A stretch of 64,000 nucleotides of DNA. Origin: Zoogloeaceae bacterium (lineage in GTDB: Bacteria > Pseudomonadota > Gammaproteobacteria > Burkholderiales > Rhodocyclaceae). Shown in pieces: positions 1-8,381 of this stretch (position 1 is the stretch's first letter; each line of letters starts with the position of its first letter). Position numbers and translations under genes: made by a program. Location of the stretch: positions 62,001-126,000 of the forward strand of contig JACKMC010000004.1 of NCBI GenBank assembly GCA_024235595.1, given 5' to 3'. The notes under the pieces are model-generated. The model saw nothing but the letters and a program-made list of their open reading frames with translations. It was not told the DNA's origin and did no database searches.

Positions 1-1384
1 CCCCGGTAATCGTCCGAACACCTGCCCTGATCTCAAAGGGATTAAGACGCCTTAGCGATCGAGGTATTAGCGCTAAACGGAAGTCCGAACACCTGCCCTG
101 ATCTCAAAGGGATTAAGACGTTCGGCGCCCAGCTGGGCTCCTCGTCATCCTGGGTCCGAACACCTGCCCTGATCTCAAAGGGATTAAGACAGCATAGTCA
201 TTCAGCCAGCTCTCCAGCCGTCCGAACACCTGCCCTGATCTCAAAGGGATTAAGACGCTTCAGCTCGCGGCCCAGGTCGCTCAGCTTGTCGGTCCGAACA
301 CCTGCCCTGATCTCAAAGGGATTAAGACCGCATCAAGGCACCATCCCGCCGGGCCAGCGCATCGTCCGAACACCTGCCCTGATCTCAAAGGGATTAAGAC
401 GCTTATAACCTCACCAATCTGGGCAAGCCTCTGGGGTCCGAACACCTGCCCTGATCTCAAAGGGATTAAGACACCGTCGGCGACTCCCCACTTGGTGCTA
501 ATCGTCCGAACACCTGCCCTGATCTCAAAGGGATTAAGACGCGGCCTTTACGTCGGATTTGTGCCAGTCCTTGCGTCCGAACACCTGCCCTGATCTCAAA
601 GGGATTAAGACCGTTCTTCGTCGGTAAGCTCCGCCAGAGCTGCCGTCCGAACACCTGCCCTGATCTCAAAGGGATTAAGACTCGGCTTCGAGAGCCGCCC
701 GGCAGATCAGGGCGTCCGAACACCTGCCCTGATCTCAAAGGGATTAAGACAGGTTCGCCGGGGTACTTCGACGGCCGGTGCGCCGTCCGAACACCTGCCC
801 TGATCTCAAAGGGATTAAGACGCTTTCATGCCATCGCCTCCAGCCGCTCCATCAGTCCGAACACCTGCCCTGATCTCAAAGGGATTAAGACGTATTAGCG
901 CTAAACGGTACTGCGCTCGACTCCCGTCCGAACACCTGCCCTGATCTCAAAGGGATTAAGACGCGTACCTCGCCGCCGTCCCAACGCGGGACTTCCGTCC
1001 GAACACCTGCCCTGATCTCAAAGGGATTAAGACATTGAGCACCGCGATGGCGGCGGCGCGGCCCTGTCCGAACACCTGCCCTGATCTCAAAGGGATTAAG
1101 ACGTTCTTGGTGGGTCATGGTCTTCTCCTATTTCGGTCCGAACACCTGCCCTGATCTCAAAGGGATTAAGACGGTCCTCTTGACTCATTACGGCGCTCAT
1201 GCGGCGTCCGAACACCTGCCCTGATCTCAAAGGGATTAAGACCGTTGAGCATCGCAATACCATCCTGCTCGCTGTAGGTGTCCGAACACCTGCCCTGATC
1301 TCAAAGGGATTAAGACTTGATGGCACTGAACATGGTGATGCTCCTATGTCCGAACACCTGCCCTGATCTCAAAGGGATTAAGAC
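1..1384 (+). CRISPR. CRISPR array, 20 repeats, continues beyond left edge
   Basis: Twenty copies of a 37-bp repeat start at 12, 83, 154, 220, 292, 364, 436, 504, 575, 645, 714, 785, 855, 926, 997, 1066, 1136, 1206, 1280 and 1348. Each begins GTCCGAACACC and ends AGGGATTAAGAC. I see no mismatch between copies, including the last. The 19 complete spacers are 29-37 bp. Bases 1-11 are the end of another spacer. CCCT and AGGG inside the repeat can pair weakly. The 3' end ATTAAGAC resembles the 8-nt 5' handle (ATTGAAAC type) of many type I and type III crRNAs, so transcription left to right is likely; the exact subtype is not decidable here. No cas gene or recognisable AT-rich leader lies in the window. 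The array stops 27 bp before an IS630 element. Confidence 0.97.
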
Positions 1385-1411
1385 TAACAGGCACCCCATA
1401 GGACCCCTGTT

Positions 1412-2518
1412 ATTAACCCGGCAATCAAATAGCTAATTTACTGAGCGTACCGAACATACTCATGGCTGAAATAAGCCCGCACTCGATCCGGCATCGCTGC
1501 AATGCGTTCCATGCACATGCGCGCCTTCTCAAGAAGTGCGGCGGCAGTCGTGGCAATCGGCCCGGAGCGTATCGTCGTCTTCAGATCCCGGTTCAGGTAC
1601 TCATCGGGATTGAGTTCGGGTGCATACGGCGGGAGGTAGAACAGCTCGATCTTATCGGCGTTCTCCGCGACCCACTCGCGCACGCGGTTGGCACGATGCA
1701 CGCGCAGGTTGTCGACGATCAGGAACACCTTGCGCTGGGCGTCCTGAATCAGATCCTTCAAGAAGACGATGAAGCGCTCGGCATCGATGGCGCCCTCGAA
1801 GAAGGAGAAACGCACCAATCCCTGGTTGGTAATCGCCGAGATCATCGATGTCGATCCATGGCGACCGGCCGGCAGCCGAAGTTCGGGCGTCAAGCCTGCC
1901 ATCGAGTAGCCCCGAACCCAGTGCGAGTCTTGGCGAATGGCGGTCTCGTCACCCCAGTAGATCTCGGCATCCTCAGCCTTTGCGCGTGCCACGATCTTCG
2001 GATATTCGTCCCCGAGCCACGCCTTGAGGCGGGCCGGATCCTGCTCGAGCGCACGTTTGACCGGCCGCTGCGGCGTGAAACCCCAGCGCCGCAGGTACTC
2101 GCCCACGGTGCGGATGGGCATGTCGATACCGAAGAACTGCTTGATGGCAAGCATGACCGCGCGGCGATTCCACAGTGCGAATTCGAGCAGGAGTTGGCCG
2201 GGGTTCGAGCCGATGATCTTCAAGCGCAATTGCTCCTCTTGAACCAGCGTCAGCGTTCGTCCCGATCCGTGCCGGCGGCCGCGTTGCCCGCCCTTGATCA
2301 CCGTATCGACGCTATCGGCTTGCGCGCGCCGCGCCCATTTGAGGACAGTCCCGACATGAACGCCACAGACTTCGGCAATGTGTCCCCACGTGTAACCTTG
2401 TTTGCGAAGCACAAACGCCTGCCGACGGATGTGTTCGAGGGCTTCGGGCGGGAGCTTTCTGGCGTCGATTTTTTTCATGCCAGAATTATATCAATATCTA
2501 TTTGATTGCCGGGTTAAT
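1412..2518 (-). mobile_element. IS630-family insertion sequence
   Basis: A transposase gene is bracketed by perfect 21-bp inverted repeats at 1412-1432 and 2498-2518. The repeat reads ATTAACCCGG at its outer end and continues to AATCAAATAG. IS630 elements insert at TA, and a TA sits symmetrically at 1414-1415 and 2515-2516, so the exact tips are uncertain by a few bases. The left flank is CRISPR array and the right flank is the interior of an aldo/keto reductase gene, so the two flanks do not form a continuous pre-insertion locus. Confidence 0.9.
1438..2478 (-). CDS. IS630-family transposase
   Basis: DDE-type transposase of 346 residues that cuts and pastes the surrounding element. The N-terminal part (about 10-60) is a helix-turn-helix of the kind that binds the terminal repeats, followed by a basic linker (GGQRGRRH) and a second helical DNA-binding region. 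The catalytic domain carries D177 in WGDE, D256 in LIVDN and E293 in LNPDE, the three acidic residues expected for the family. Length is normal and no frameshift is visible, so the enzyme is probably active or recently so. The gene fills the space between the inverted repeats. The start ATG at 2478 lies just inside the right repeat. Confidence 0.95.
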   Translation of the reverse strand: MKKIDARKLPPEALEHIRRQAFVLRKQGYTWGHIAEVCGVHVGTVLKWARRAQADSVDTVIKGGQRGRRHGSGRTLTLVQEEQLRLKIIGSNPGQLLLEFALWNRRAVMLAIKQFFGIDMPIRTVGEYLRRWGFTPQRPVKRALEQDPARLKAWLGDEYPKIVARAKAEDAEIYWGDETAIRQDSHWVRGYSMAGLTPELRLPAGRHGSTSMISAITNQGLVRFSFFEGAIDAERFIVFLKDLIQDAQRKVFLIVDNLRVHRANRVREWVAENADKIELFYLPPYAPELNPDEYLNRDLKTTIRSGPIATTAAALLEKARMCMERIAAMPDRVRAYFSHEYVRYAQ

Positions 2519-3221
2519 TGCCGGTCAATAGCCCCTGCGCCAGCGGCGAGAAAACGATGCAGCCGATGCCTTCGGTCTCCAGCGTGTCCAGCAAGCCGTG
2601 CTCGATCCAGCGATTGAGCATCGAATAGGAGGGCTGATGGATCACGCAGGGCACGCCCATCTGCCCGAGCAGCGCCGAGGCCTCGCGCGTCTTGCGCACC
2701 GAATAGGAAGACACGCCGGCGTACAGGGCCTTGCCCTGCTTCACCGCGGATGCCAGCGCCCCCATCGTTTCTTCGAGCGGGGTATCCGGATCGAAACGGT
2801 GCGAGTAGAAGATATCGACATGGTCGATCCGCATCCGCTTGAGGCTTTGATCGAGGCTCGCCAGCAGGCTCTTGCGGCTGCCGCCGGCGCCATACGGGCC
2901 CGGCCACATGCGGTAGCCGGCCTTGGTGGAGATGATCAGTTCATCTCGGTGGGCGGCGAGCTCGGAGGCCAGCACCTCGCCCAGCAGGGCCTCGGCCGCA
3001 CCCGGCGGCGGGCCGTAGTTGTTGGCCAGATCGAAATGGGTGATGCCGAGGTCGAACGCCCGCAGCAACAAGGCCCGCGCGGCGGCGGGATCAGTGTCGG
3101 CACCGAAGTTCTGCCACAGGCCCAACGAGAGGGCCGGCAGCATCAGGCCGCTGCGCCCGACGCGCCGATATTGCATGACGTCGTAGCGATTCGCGGCGGG
3201 CAGGTACGGGTGATCGTTCAT
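2514..3221 (-). pseudogene. truncated aldo/keto reductase (YghZ/Gpr-like)
   Basis: The 235 visible residues match the N-terminal two thirds of the NADPH-dependent L-glyceraldehyde 3-phosphate reductase family (YghZ/Gpr, about 346 residues). Recognisable blocks are LPALSLGLWQNFG, FDLANNYGPPPG, ELIISTKAGYRMWPGPYG, HVDIFYSHR (catalytic His) and SPLAQGLLTG. Translation ends in an in-frame TAA formed at the right end of the IS630 element directly after LLTGN. About 110 C-terminal residues, including much of the NADP-binding part of the barrel, are lost and are not found on the other side of the IS. It starts 12 bp after the mannonate dehydratase stop, so it was the last gene of that operon. Almost certainly non-functional. 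Confidence 0.9.
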
Positions 3222-3233
3222 CGCGCGTTTCCC

Positions 3234-4442
3234 CTACCAGTTCCACACGGTGCCATCGCGCAATCGCGCAACCGGCAGATAGGCGCGTTGATACGGATAT
3301 CTGGCGGCCTTGGTTTCGTCGAGGTCGACGCCCAGGCCCGGCACCTCGTCCATCTCCATGAAGCCGTTCACGAAGCGGTAGTTGTGGGGAAAGACCTCGT
3401 CGGTCGCCTCGGTGTGGCGCATGTATTCCTGGATGCCGAAATTGGGCACCCACAGACCGAAGTTCACGGCCGCCGCCATGCTCACCGGAGACAGGTCGGT
3501 GGCACCGTGGCAGCCGGTGCGTACCTGGTGCAGCGCGGCGAAATCGGCGATCCGGCGCAGGTGGGTGATGCCGCCGGCGTGCACGATGGTCGCCCGGATA
3601 TAGTCGATCAGCTGGTTCTGGATCAGGTCCTTGCAGTCCCAAAGGCTGCTGAAGATCTCGCCGACAGCCAGCGGCGTGGTGGTGTGGCTGCGGATCAGGC
3701 GGAAGGCCTCCTGGTTCTCGGCCGGCGTGGCGTCCTCCAGCCAGAACAGCCGGAAGGGCTCGAGATCGCGCCCCAGCCGAGCAGCCTCGATCGGTGTCAT
3801 GCGGTGGTGGCCGTCGTGCAGCAGGTGGTGATCGTAGCCGTAGGCATCACGGACCTTGCGGAACAACTCCGGCGTGTGGCGCAGGTACAGGGGCGTGTCC
3901 CACACCTCTTCGTCGGGCAGGCCCTTGTCGGCCGGTTCGTAGTAGAGGTCTCCCTTGCCGACGCCATAGGCCTTGTCGAGACCGGGCACGCCCGACTGTA
4001 CGCGGATCGCCTTGTAGCCCATCTCGATGTATCGGCCGACTGCCTCGATCGCCTCGCCATGGTCACGACCATTTGCATGGCCATACACCATCACGCCGTC
4101 GCGGCTCCTGCCGCCGAGCAACTGGTGCACCGGCATGCCGGCGAGCTTGCCCTTGATGTCCCACAGCGCCATATCGACGGCCGCGATGGCGGTCATGGTC
4201 ACAGGGCCGCGACGCCAATAGGCGCCCCGGTAGAGGTATTGCCAGATGTCCTCGATGTTGCGCGGATCCCGTCCGATCAGGCACGGTATGACGTGCTCCT
4301 CGAGATAGGCATTCACCGCCAGCTCGCGGCCGTTGAGGGTGGCATCGCCGATGCCGTATACGCCCTCGTCGGTGACGATCTTGAGGGTCACGAAGTTGCG
4401 CCCCGGACTGGTGACGACGGTGTACGCGTGCTTGATCTGCAT
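3234..4442 (-). CDS. manD: D-mannonate dehydratase (enolase superfamily, ManD/RspA type)
   Basis: Predicted to dehydrate D-mannonate (possibly also D-gluconate) to 2-keto-3-deoxy-D-gluconate in the cytoplasm. With the ATG at 4442 the protein has 402 residues, and the residues known for characterised ManD enzymes fall at the expected numbers: metal ligands D210, E236 and E262, plus catalytic Y159 and H212 (in DGHH). That agreement is why I prefer this start over an in-frame GTG 18 bp upstream. The N-terminal capping domain is followed by the TIM-barrel with the WDIKGKLAGMP segment. It lies between an FCD regulator and a truncated reductase in one transcription unit. Some RspA-like members have low activity or other acid-sugar substrates, so the exact substrate is inferred. 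Confidence 0.9.
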   Translation of the reverse strand: MQIKHAYTVVTSPGRNFVTLKIVTDEGVYGIGDATLNGRELAVNAYLEEHVIPCLIGRDPRNIEDIWQYLYRGAYWRRGPVTMTAIAAVDMALWDIKGKLAGMPVHQLLGGRSRDGVMVYGHANGRDHGEAIEAVGRYIEMGYKAIRVQSGVPGLDKAYGVGKGDLYYEPADKGLPDEEVWDTPLYLRHTPELFRKVRDAYGYDHHLLHDGHHRMTPIEAARLGRDLEPFRLFWLEDATPAENQEAFRLIRSHTTTPLAVGEIFSSLWDCKDLIQNQLIDYIRATIVHAGGITHLRRIADFAALHQVRTGCHGATDLSPVSMAAAVNFGLWVPNFGIQEYMRHTEATDEVFPHNYRFVNGFMEMDEVPGLGVDLDETKAARYPYQRAYLPVARLRDGTVWNW

Positions 4443-4471
4443 GTTGGTAAGGGGATCCACTCAGGAGGCGT

Positions 4472-5224
4472 TCAATCGGTGAGGTAGCCATCGGGCGCGC
4501 TGCTGCGCAGGCCATCGAGGCGGCTCTCGACGGAATTCACATGAGCCTGCATCGCTTGCAACAGCCCGGCCAAGTCACGCGCTGCAAGACAGGCGACGAT
4601 CGCGCAGTGCTCGAGGTAGGCCCGTTCGGAGTCGTGTGCGACGAAGAGCCAGCGGACCCGGTCGTGATGCAGCTTGACCGCTTGCAGCAACGTCCAGATG
4701 CGCTCCCTGCCCATGAATTCGAGCAGGCGGCGATGCAGCGCCTCGTCGAGGGCAAAGAACTCGTTCGGACGGCCGGCGTCGAGCACCTGGCGCTGGCGCG
4801 CGAGCAAGTCTTCCAGTTCGGCAATCTGCTCCGGCGTGACCACCTTCACCAACTCGACGAGGTTCTCGCACTCGAGCGCGCGCCTGACAAAGCGGCCTTC
4901 GTGCAGCAGGCCGAGCCGTACCGGCGAAACCAGCGTGCCGGCCTGCGGGAATACATTGACCAGGGATTCCTGCATCAGCATTCGAAGCGCTTCGCGCACC
5001 GGCGTGCGGCTGACCCCCACCACCGAGGAGATTGCCGCTTCCGACAATGGCGTGCCGGGGGGCAGCAAGCCGCGGACGATTGCATCGCGCAGCAGCACGT
5101 GCACCTGATCCGCATACGACTGCCTGGGGTCGAACTCGAAGTCCCCGAGCGCCTCGCTCAATTGCGCCGCGCCGACGGCAGGGTCGATCCGTGTAACGGA
5201 ATGGCTGTGGGGCTGACGCGTCAT
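4472..5224 (-). CDS. GntR-family transcriptional regulator, FCD (FadR) subfamily
   Basis: A 250-residue regulator with an N-terminal winged helix (about 37-100; core GTPLSEAAISSVVGVSRTPVREALRML is the typical GntR recognition region) and an all-helical FCD ligand domain (about 105-235). Likely ligand-metal contacts are the D and H of LDEALHRR and the H residues of LEHC and QAHV. It is the first gene of the operon, 29 bp ahead of mannonate dehydratase, so it probably represses this unit and is relieved by an acid sugar or its breakdown product. A candidate operator lies just upstream (5253-5273). Confidence 0.9.
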   Translation of the reverse strand: MTRQPHSHSVTRIDPAVGAAQLSEALGDFEFDPRQSYADQVHVLLRDAIVRGLLPPGTPLSEAAISSVVGVSRTPVREALRMLMQESLVNVFPQAGTLVSPVRLGLLHEGRFVRRALECENLVELVKVVTPEQIAELEDLLARQRQVLDAGRPNEFFALDEALHRRLLEFMGRERIWTLLQAVKLHHDRVRWLFVAHDSERAYLEHCAIVACLAARDLAGLLQAMQAHVNSVESRLDGLRSSAPDGYLTD

Positions 5225-5252
5225 GAACTGAAACCGATGATGTTCTCAAACG

Positions 5253-5273
5253 CATACTGCCATACTACCATAC
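5253..5273 (-). promoter_or_regulatory. triple CATAC repeat, candidate operator of the FCD regulator
   Basis: Three copies of CATAC begin at 5253, 5261 and 5269, an exact 8-bp period, 29-49 bp upstream of the regulator's ATG. On the coding strand this reads as repeated GTATG, rich in the TGGTATG-like half-sites used by some FCD regulators. The position suits autoregulation. This is inference from pattern and position only; no clear -35/-10 pair was identified here. Confidence 0.4.
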
Positions 5274-6057
5274 CAGTTTCAAGCGAACACGGATGCGCCG
5301 GTTCTTGATCCCGTCACGAAACGCCTTGGGCGAGGAGTGCAATCGCAGCGCGGCTGATCGCAGAACCCGTCGAGCCTCGCCTCAGGCGGGTGAAGTCCGC
5401 GTCGTTCGAGAACCGAGGCTCAAGTGCGACCGGGCCAAGTCCTGTGTCAAGCGACGCTCAGATCTATCCCCCAGGGGGTCAATTTACGGTGTCGCCTGGC
5501 AGCCTGATTGACGTTTGCTCGACGAGGACGGATCTCGGCAGGACTGGCCGGACAATTGCCTCTTGCGCTCAGCCTGAACGCGGCCAACAACTCAGCAATC
5601 TGAACGAGCCCGTGAGTGTCTCGGCTAGTCCAGAGACGACGTCGGCAAGGCCGGGGTCAGAGCCCGCGCCGAGCTTTGGGGGGGCGGCCGTCAAGGGACG
5701 GCAGCGGCGCCCACAAGTACTCTCCGCGTTCGCCGATCGTGAAGACGTGCGATGGATTCTTCGAGCAGACCCTGAAACGGCAGGCGGACGAATGCTAGAT
5801 GGAGCGGATACCGCGGCTCACTCGCCCTTAAGCGCGGGAACTGTCGACCATCCGTTCTCCAACCTGTGACCGGTGATGGACTCCAGGCCCAGGCGCCTGG
5901 CATCGCACACGCCTTGTCCCAACCGCAGGCAATCGGGGCGCCAGGGTCTCTCCGGGATCCGGCGCACCGCCGTCGCAGGCTGTCCGCCCAGCCGGGCCAA
6001 GGCATGCGTCGTCGATAGACCCGCCAGGGAGTAACTGCAGGAAGTCCGGAAGGGCTG
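5274..6057. other. gene-poor stretch with possible IS relic
   Basis: I find no convincing gene on either strand. The open frames are short, overlap one another and have no recognisable protein signature or ribosome-binding site. At 5473-5499 the stretch AGGGGGTCAATTTACGG, followed by TGTCGCC, resembles the subterminal repeat motif seen at the ends of some IS21-family elements, so this may be a solo relic. The rest holds nothing I can name. Confidence 0.4.
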
Positions 6058-6390
6058 TTACCGGTCGTAGCTGGTATCGCCTGTGTAGTCCAGCCGGATG
6101 CTCGACGAGACCACCCGGCCAGAGGAATCGAAGTCGACGTCGACAGTCCGGTCACCTTGCGCGAGCAGGCGATAGACCCAGGTCGGTCCAGGCTGGTTGC
6201 CATAGGATCTCGTATCGACAGGCTCGCCCACGGCCTTCAGGACTTCGCCCTGGTTCATGCCGGCCTTTATGAGCCCTATCTGCTCGGGGGTGATGTTGTA
6301 ACCGGACGCAGCCACTGCCCCAGTGGACAAGAGCAGGCCGCAAGCGCTTGCCAACAGCGCGCGAGAGCTATTGCGAAATCGGGTCTTCAT
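6058..6390 (-). CDS. exported SmpA/OmlA (BamE-like) domain protein
   Basis: A 110-residue protein with a basic N-terminus and hydrophobic core ending in AVAA (about 1-28), a type I signal peptide without a lipobox Cys, so a soluble periplasmic protein is more likely than a lipoprotein. The mature part contains the SmpA/OmlA pattern: TPEQIGLIKAGMNQGEVLKAVGEP, then a strand pair TWVYR and TVDVDF, then GRVVSSS. The ATG at 6390 is preceded by a strong AGGAGG eight bases away. It stands alone in a gene-poor region. True BamE is a lipoprotein of the BAM complex; this solitary non-lipid version is a paralogue of unknown role. Confidence 0.85.
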   Translation of the reverse strand: MKTRFRNSSRALLASACGLLLSTGAVAASGYNITPEQIGLIKAGMNQGEVLKAVGEPVDTRSYGNQPGPTWVYRLLAQGDRTVDVDFDSSGRVVSSSIRLDYTGDTSYDR

Positions 6391-7940
6391 GACGAGTACC
6401 TCCTGAATTAACGAGACAAATGCTATACAAATGCAGCGTAACCGAGCCGATACATTCGAACAAGGCGAGCTCGACGCAGTCTGCGGCCAGAGATCGAAAG
6501 CACTTATGCCAAGGCGCATCCTTCCATCTTCACGACCAATGAACCCTGCATGAATGCTCTTTCATCGCCGCCGCAGGCGATCCCCGCATGCCCTGGGTTC
6601 TCGCTCGGCGAAGCCTCGTTCCTGCAGCAAGAACCACAACAGGCTCAAGGGACGCCGTTGAGAGCGCCGTCCGGTCGTATCGCGACAAACTCCCCTGCAT
6701 GCCTCGCCTGACGAACACATGGCATCTACGCAATAGAGCACCACCATGGTGTTTGGTTCATGTGCGCACAACGATTTCAAGCCTGCATGGCCGAACTACG
6801 CTGCGACGCGCGGGAAGCAAGCGCGGCATCTAATCGCTGTTCGAAGCCTTGGGACACGACGATACGAAGCGAGTTCGCACCGAGCTCATGCAGAAAATTG
6901 ATCGACCGGACGGCCATTTCTTCATTGATCGCTCAGGTGGTCTCGCTGAGCCGCCAGACGCCCTCTTGCACCGGCAGGTACGCCTCTACCGCCGCGCTTG
7001 CGATGACGTGGGCGCTGTCCTGATCCGGATCGTGCAGGTTCAGCCACCCCCTGGCGCATTTGCCCTTCGCATAACCGCGCGGATGGTGGTCTTGGTGTTG
7101 GCGCTGCAGCAGATATCGGTGCCAGAGCCCATCGCGAGGATGAGACGTTTCCCGGAAATGCGCGGGCTTCATGTCGAAGGACACCAGGACGCCAGACCGG
7201 CCCATGTTAGCGCCGGCGTTCGCCCATCGGTCGATGTGCATGACGCCCTGCCATTGCACAGGTGAGCCTGCCGCCTGCGCCGCCCCCCGGCGTGCCATTC
7301 AAGCCGGCGCATCGGCCTTGTAGCGCTGGCACGGCTCGCGAATGACCACAGCAACCACGCCACCCCGGACGTCTCCTGCCTTTCTGCCCTCACCCGGAGA
7401 CTCGACTGAAGCGCGCCCCAAACGGAGCATGAAACGCCGCTCGATGCGAGCGCACAGTGCGCGGACCACGAAACTCGCAGCGGCCGGCAACCGCTCGAGA
7501 CCGCCGCCGCCACGGCGACGCTCCGGCACTTGCCCTATCACCACGAGATCGACGCTGTGCACTGAGGCATTCTGAAAGATGTCGAGGCGGACGACTACCA
7601 CCTGCTGAACGGCTTGTTTGGCAACGGCGCCTCTTCGGGGACTGGCCACTACCGCTGGCGATCACGCCTCGTCCCGCCAAGGCTCGGCAAACCCAACCCG
7701 GCCGCCCAGCCATCTTCCCGGACCGCACGATTCTCGCGGATTCGTCGTTTCAGCCGCTTTCCTCGCCGTCTGCGGGATTACGATCATGGCGATCGATATC
7801 CCGATCCGGAGCGCAACGGCACCATCGAGTGGACGCCAGGCGGCTTTGGTCATATCTTTGCACCATGAAGGCAGGGGTCGCCACAACTGCGTGGCTGGAT
7901 GCCTGCTGCGTCCCTTCAATCCGCCAGAAGCAATCAGATC
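6391..7940. other. gene-poor stretch, probable decayed sequence
   Basis: Over 1.5 kb no frame gives a clear gene. The best candidate is the minus-strand frame 6933-7298, whose last 90 residues look protein-like (HFRETSHPRDGLWHRY ... EAYLPVQEGVWRLSETT) but match nothing I recognise and have no clear start or ribosome-binding site. Around 7560-7650 on the plus strand a run reading DVEADDYHLLNGLFGNG follows a stop codon and also looks like a piece of a broken gene. I read the region as eroded coding sequence. Confidence 0.4.
6933..7298 (-). pseudogene. possible gene fragment, unidentified
   Basis: An open frame of up to 121 codons whose central and C-terminal part has a balanced, protein-like composition (RSGVLVSFDMKPAHFRE; GYAKGKCARGWLNLHD; VIASAAVEAYLPV). 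I recognise no family. There is no good ribosome-binding site and the N-terminal 20 residues look random, so it is likely a remnant or a spurious frame. Confidence 0.25.
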
Positions 7941-8381
7941 GTGATCGTGATCAACCTCGTATGTGAACAGGCACACCCCTTCGAGGGATGGTTTCGTTCG
8001 TCGAATGAATTCAAGGCCCAGAAAGAGCAAGGCCTGGTCAGTTGCCCGGTGTGCGGCTCGCACAACGTCGTGCGCAAGCCTTCGGCACCTTACCTCAACT
8101 CCGGCGCGCGTCCCCCCATCAGCGATACCGAGAGCACGGCCGGGCATCCGGCACAGGCGCCCCTGCCCAGCCGGCGACAGATTCTTCAGGCCTTGCGCGA
8201 CCTCGCGGCCAGTGCCGAAGACGTCGGCAAGCAGTTCGCGGCCGAAGTCAGGCGGGTGCACAACGGCGAGGCCGAGGAGCGCAGCCTGCGCGGCCAGGCC
8301 TCTCGCGCCGAGCTCGAGGAGCTACTCGAAGAGGGAATCGGCGTACTGCCGGTTCCGCCCACCGAAGACCCTCTTCACTGA
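7941..8381 (+). CDS. DUF1178 family protein
   Basis: A small (146-residue) cytoplasmic protein of the DUF1178 family, function unknown. The start is taken as GTG at 7941 because family members begin MIVFDLxCxxGHxFEGWF and the translation from here gives MIVINLVCEQAHPFEGWF; a longer frame upstream lacks similarity. A CPVCG knuckle (about residues 35-39) together with the early Cys and His suggests metal binding. The C-terminal half is helical and charged (ILQALRDLAASAEDVGKQF). It stands alone. Confidence 0.85.
   Translation: MIVINLVCEQAHPFEGWFRSSNEFKAQKEQGLVSCPVCGSHNVVRKPSAPYLNSGARPPISDTESTAGHPAQAPLPSRRQILQALRDLAASAEDVGKQFAAEVRRVHNGEAEERSLRGQASRAELEELLEEGIGVLPVPPTEDPLH

Noticed and set aside
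466..1326. Open frames across the CRISPR array on the minus strand
   Set aside because: They are translations of the 37-bp repeat (recurring IRAGVRT and RSGQVFGR blocks), not genes.
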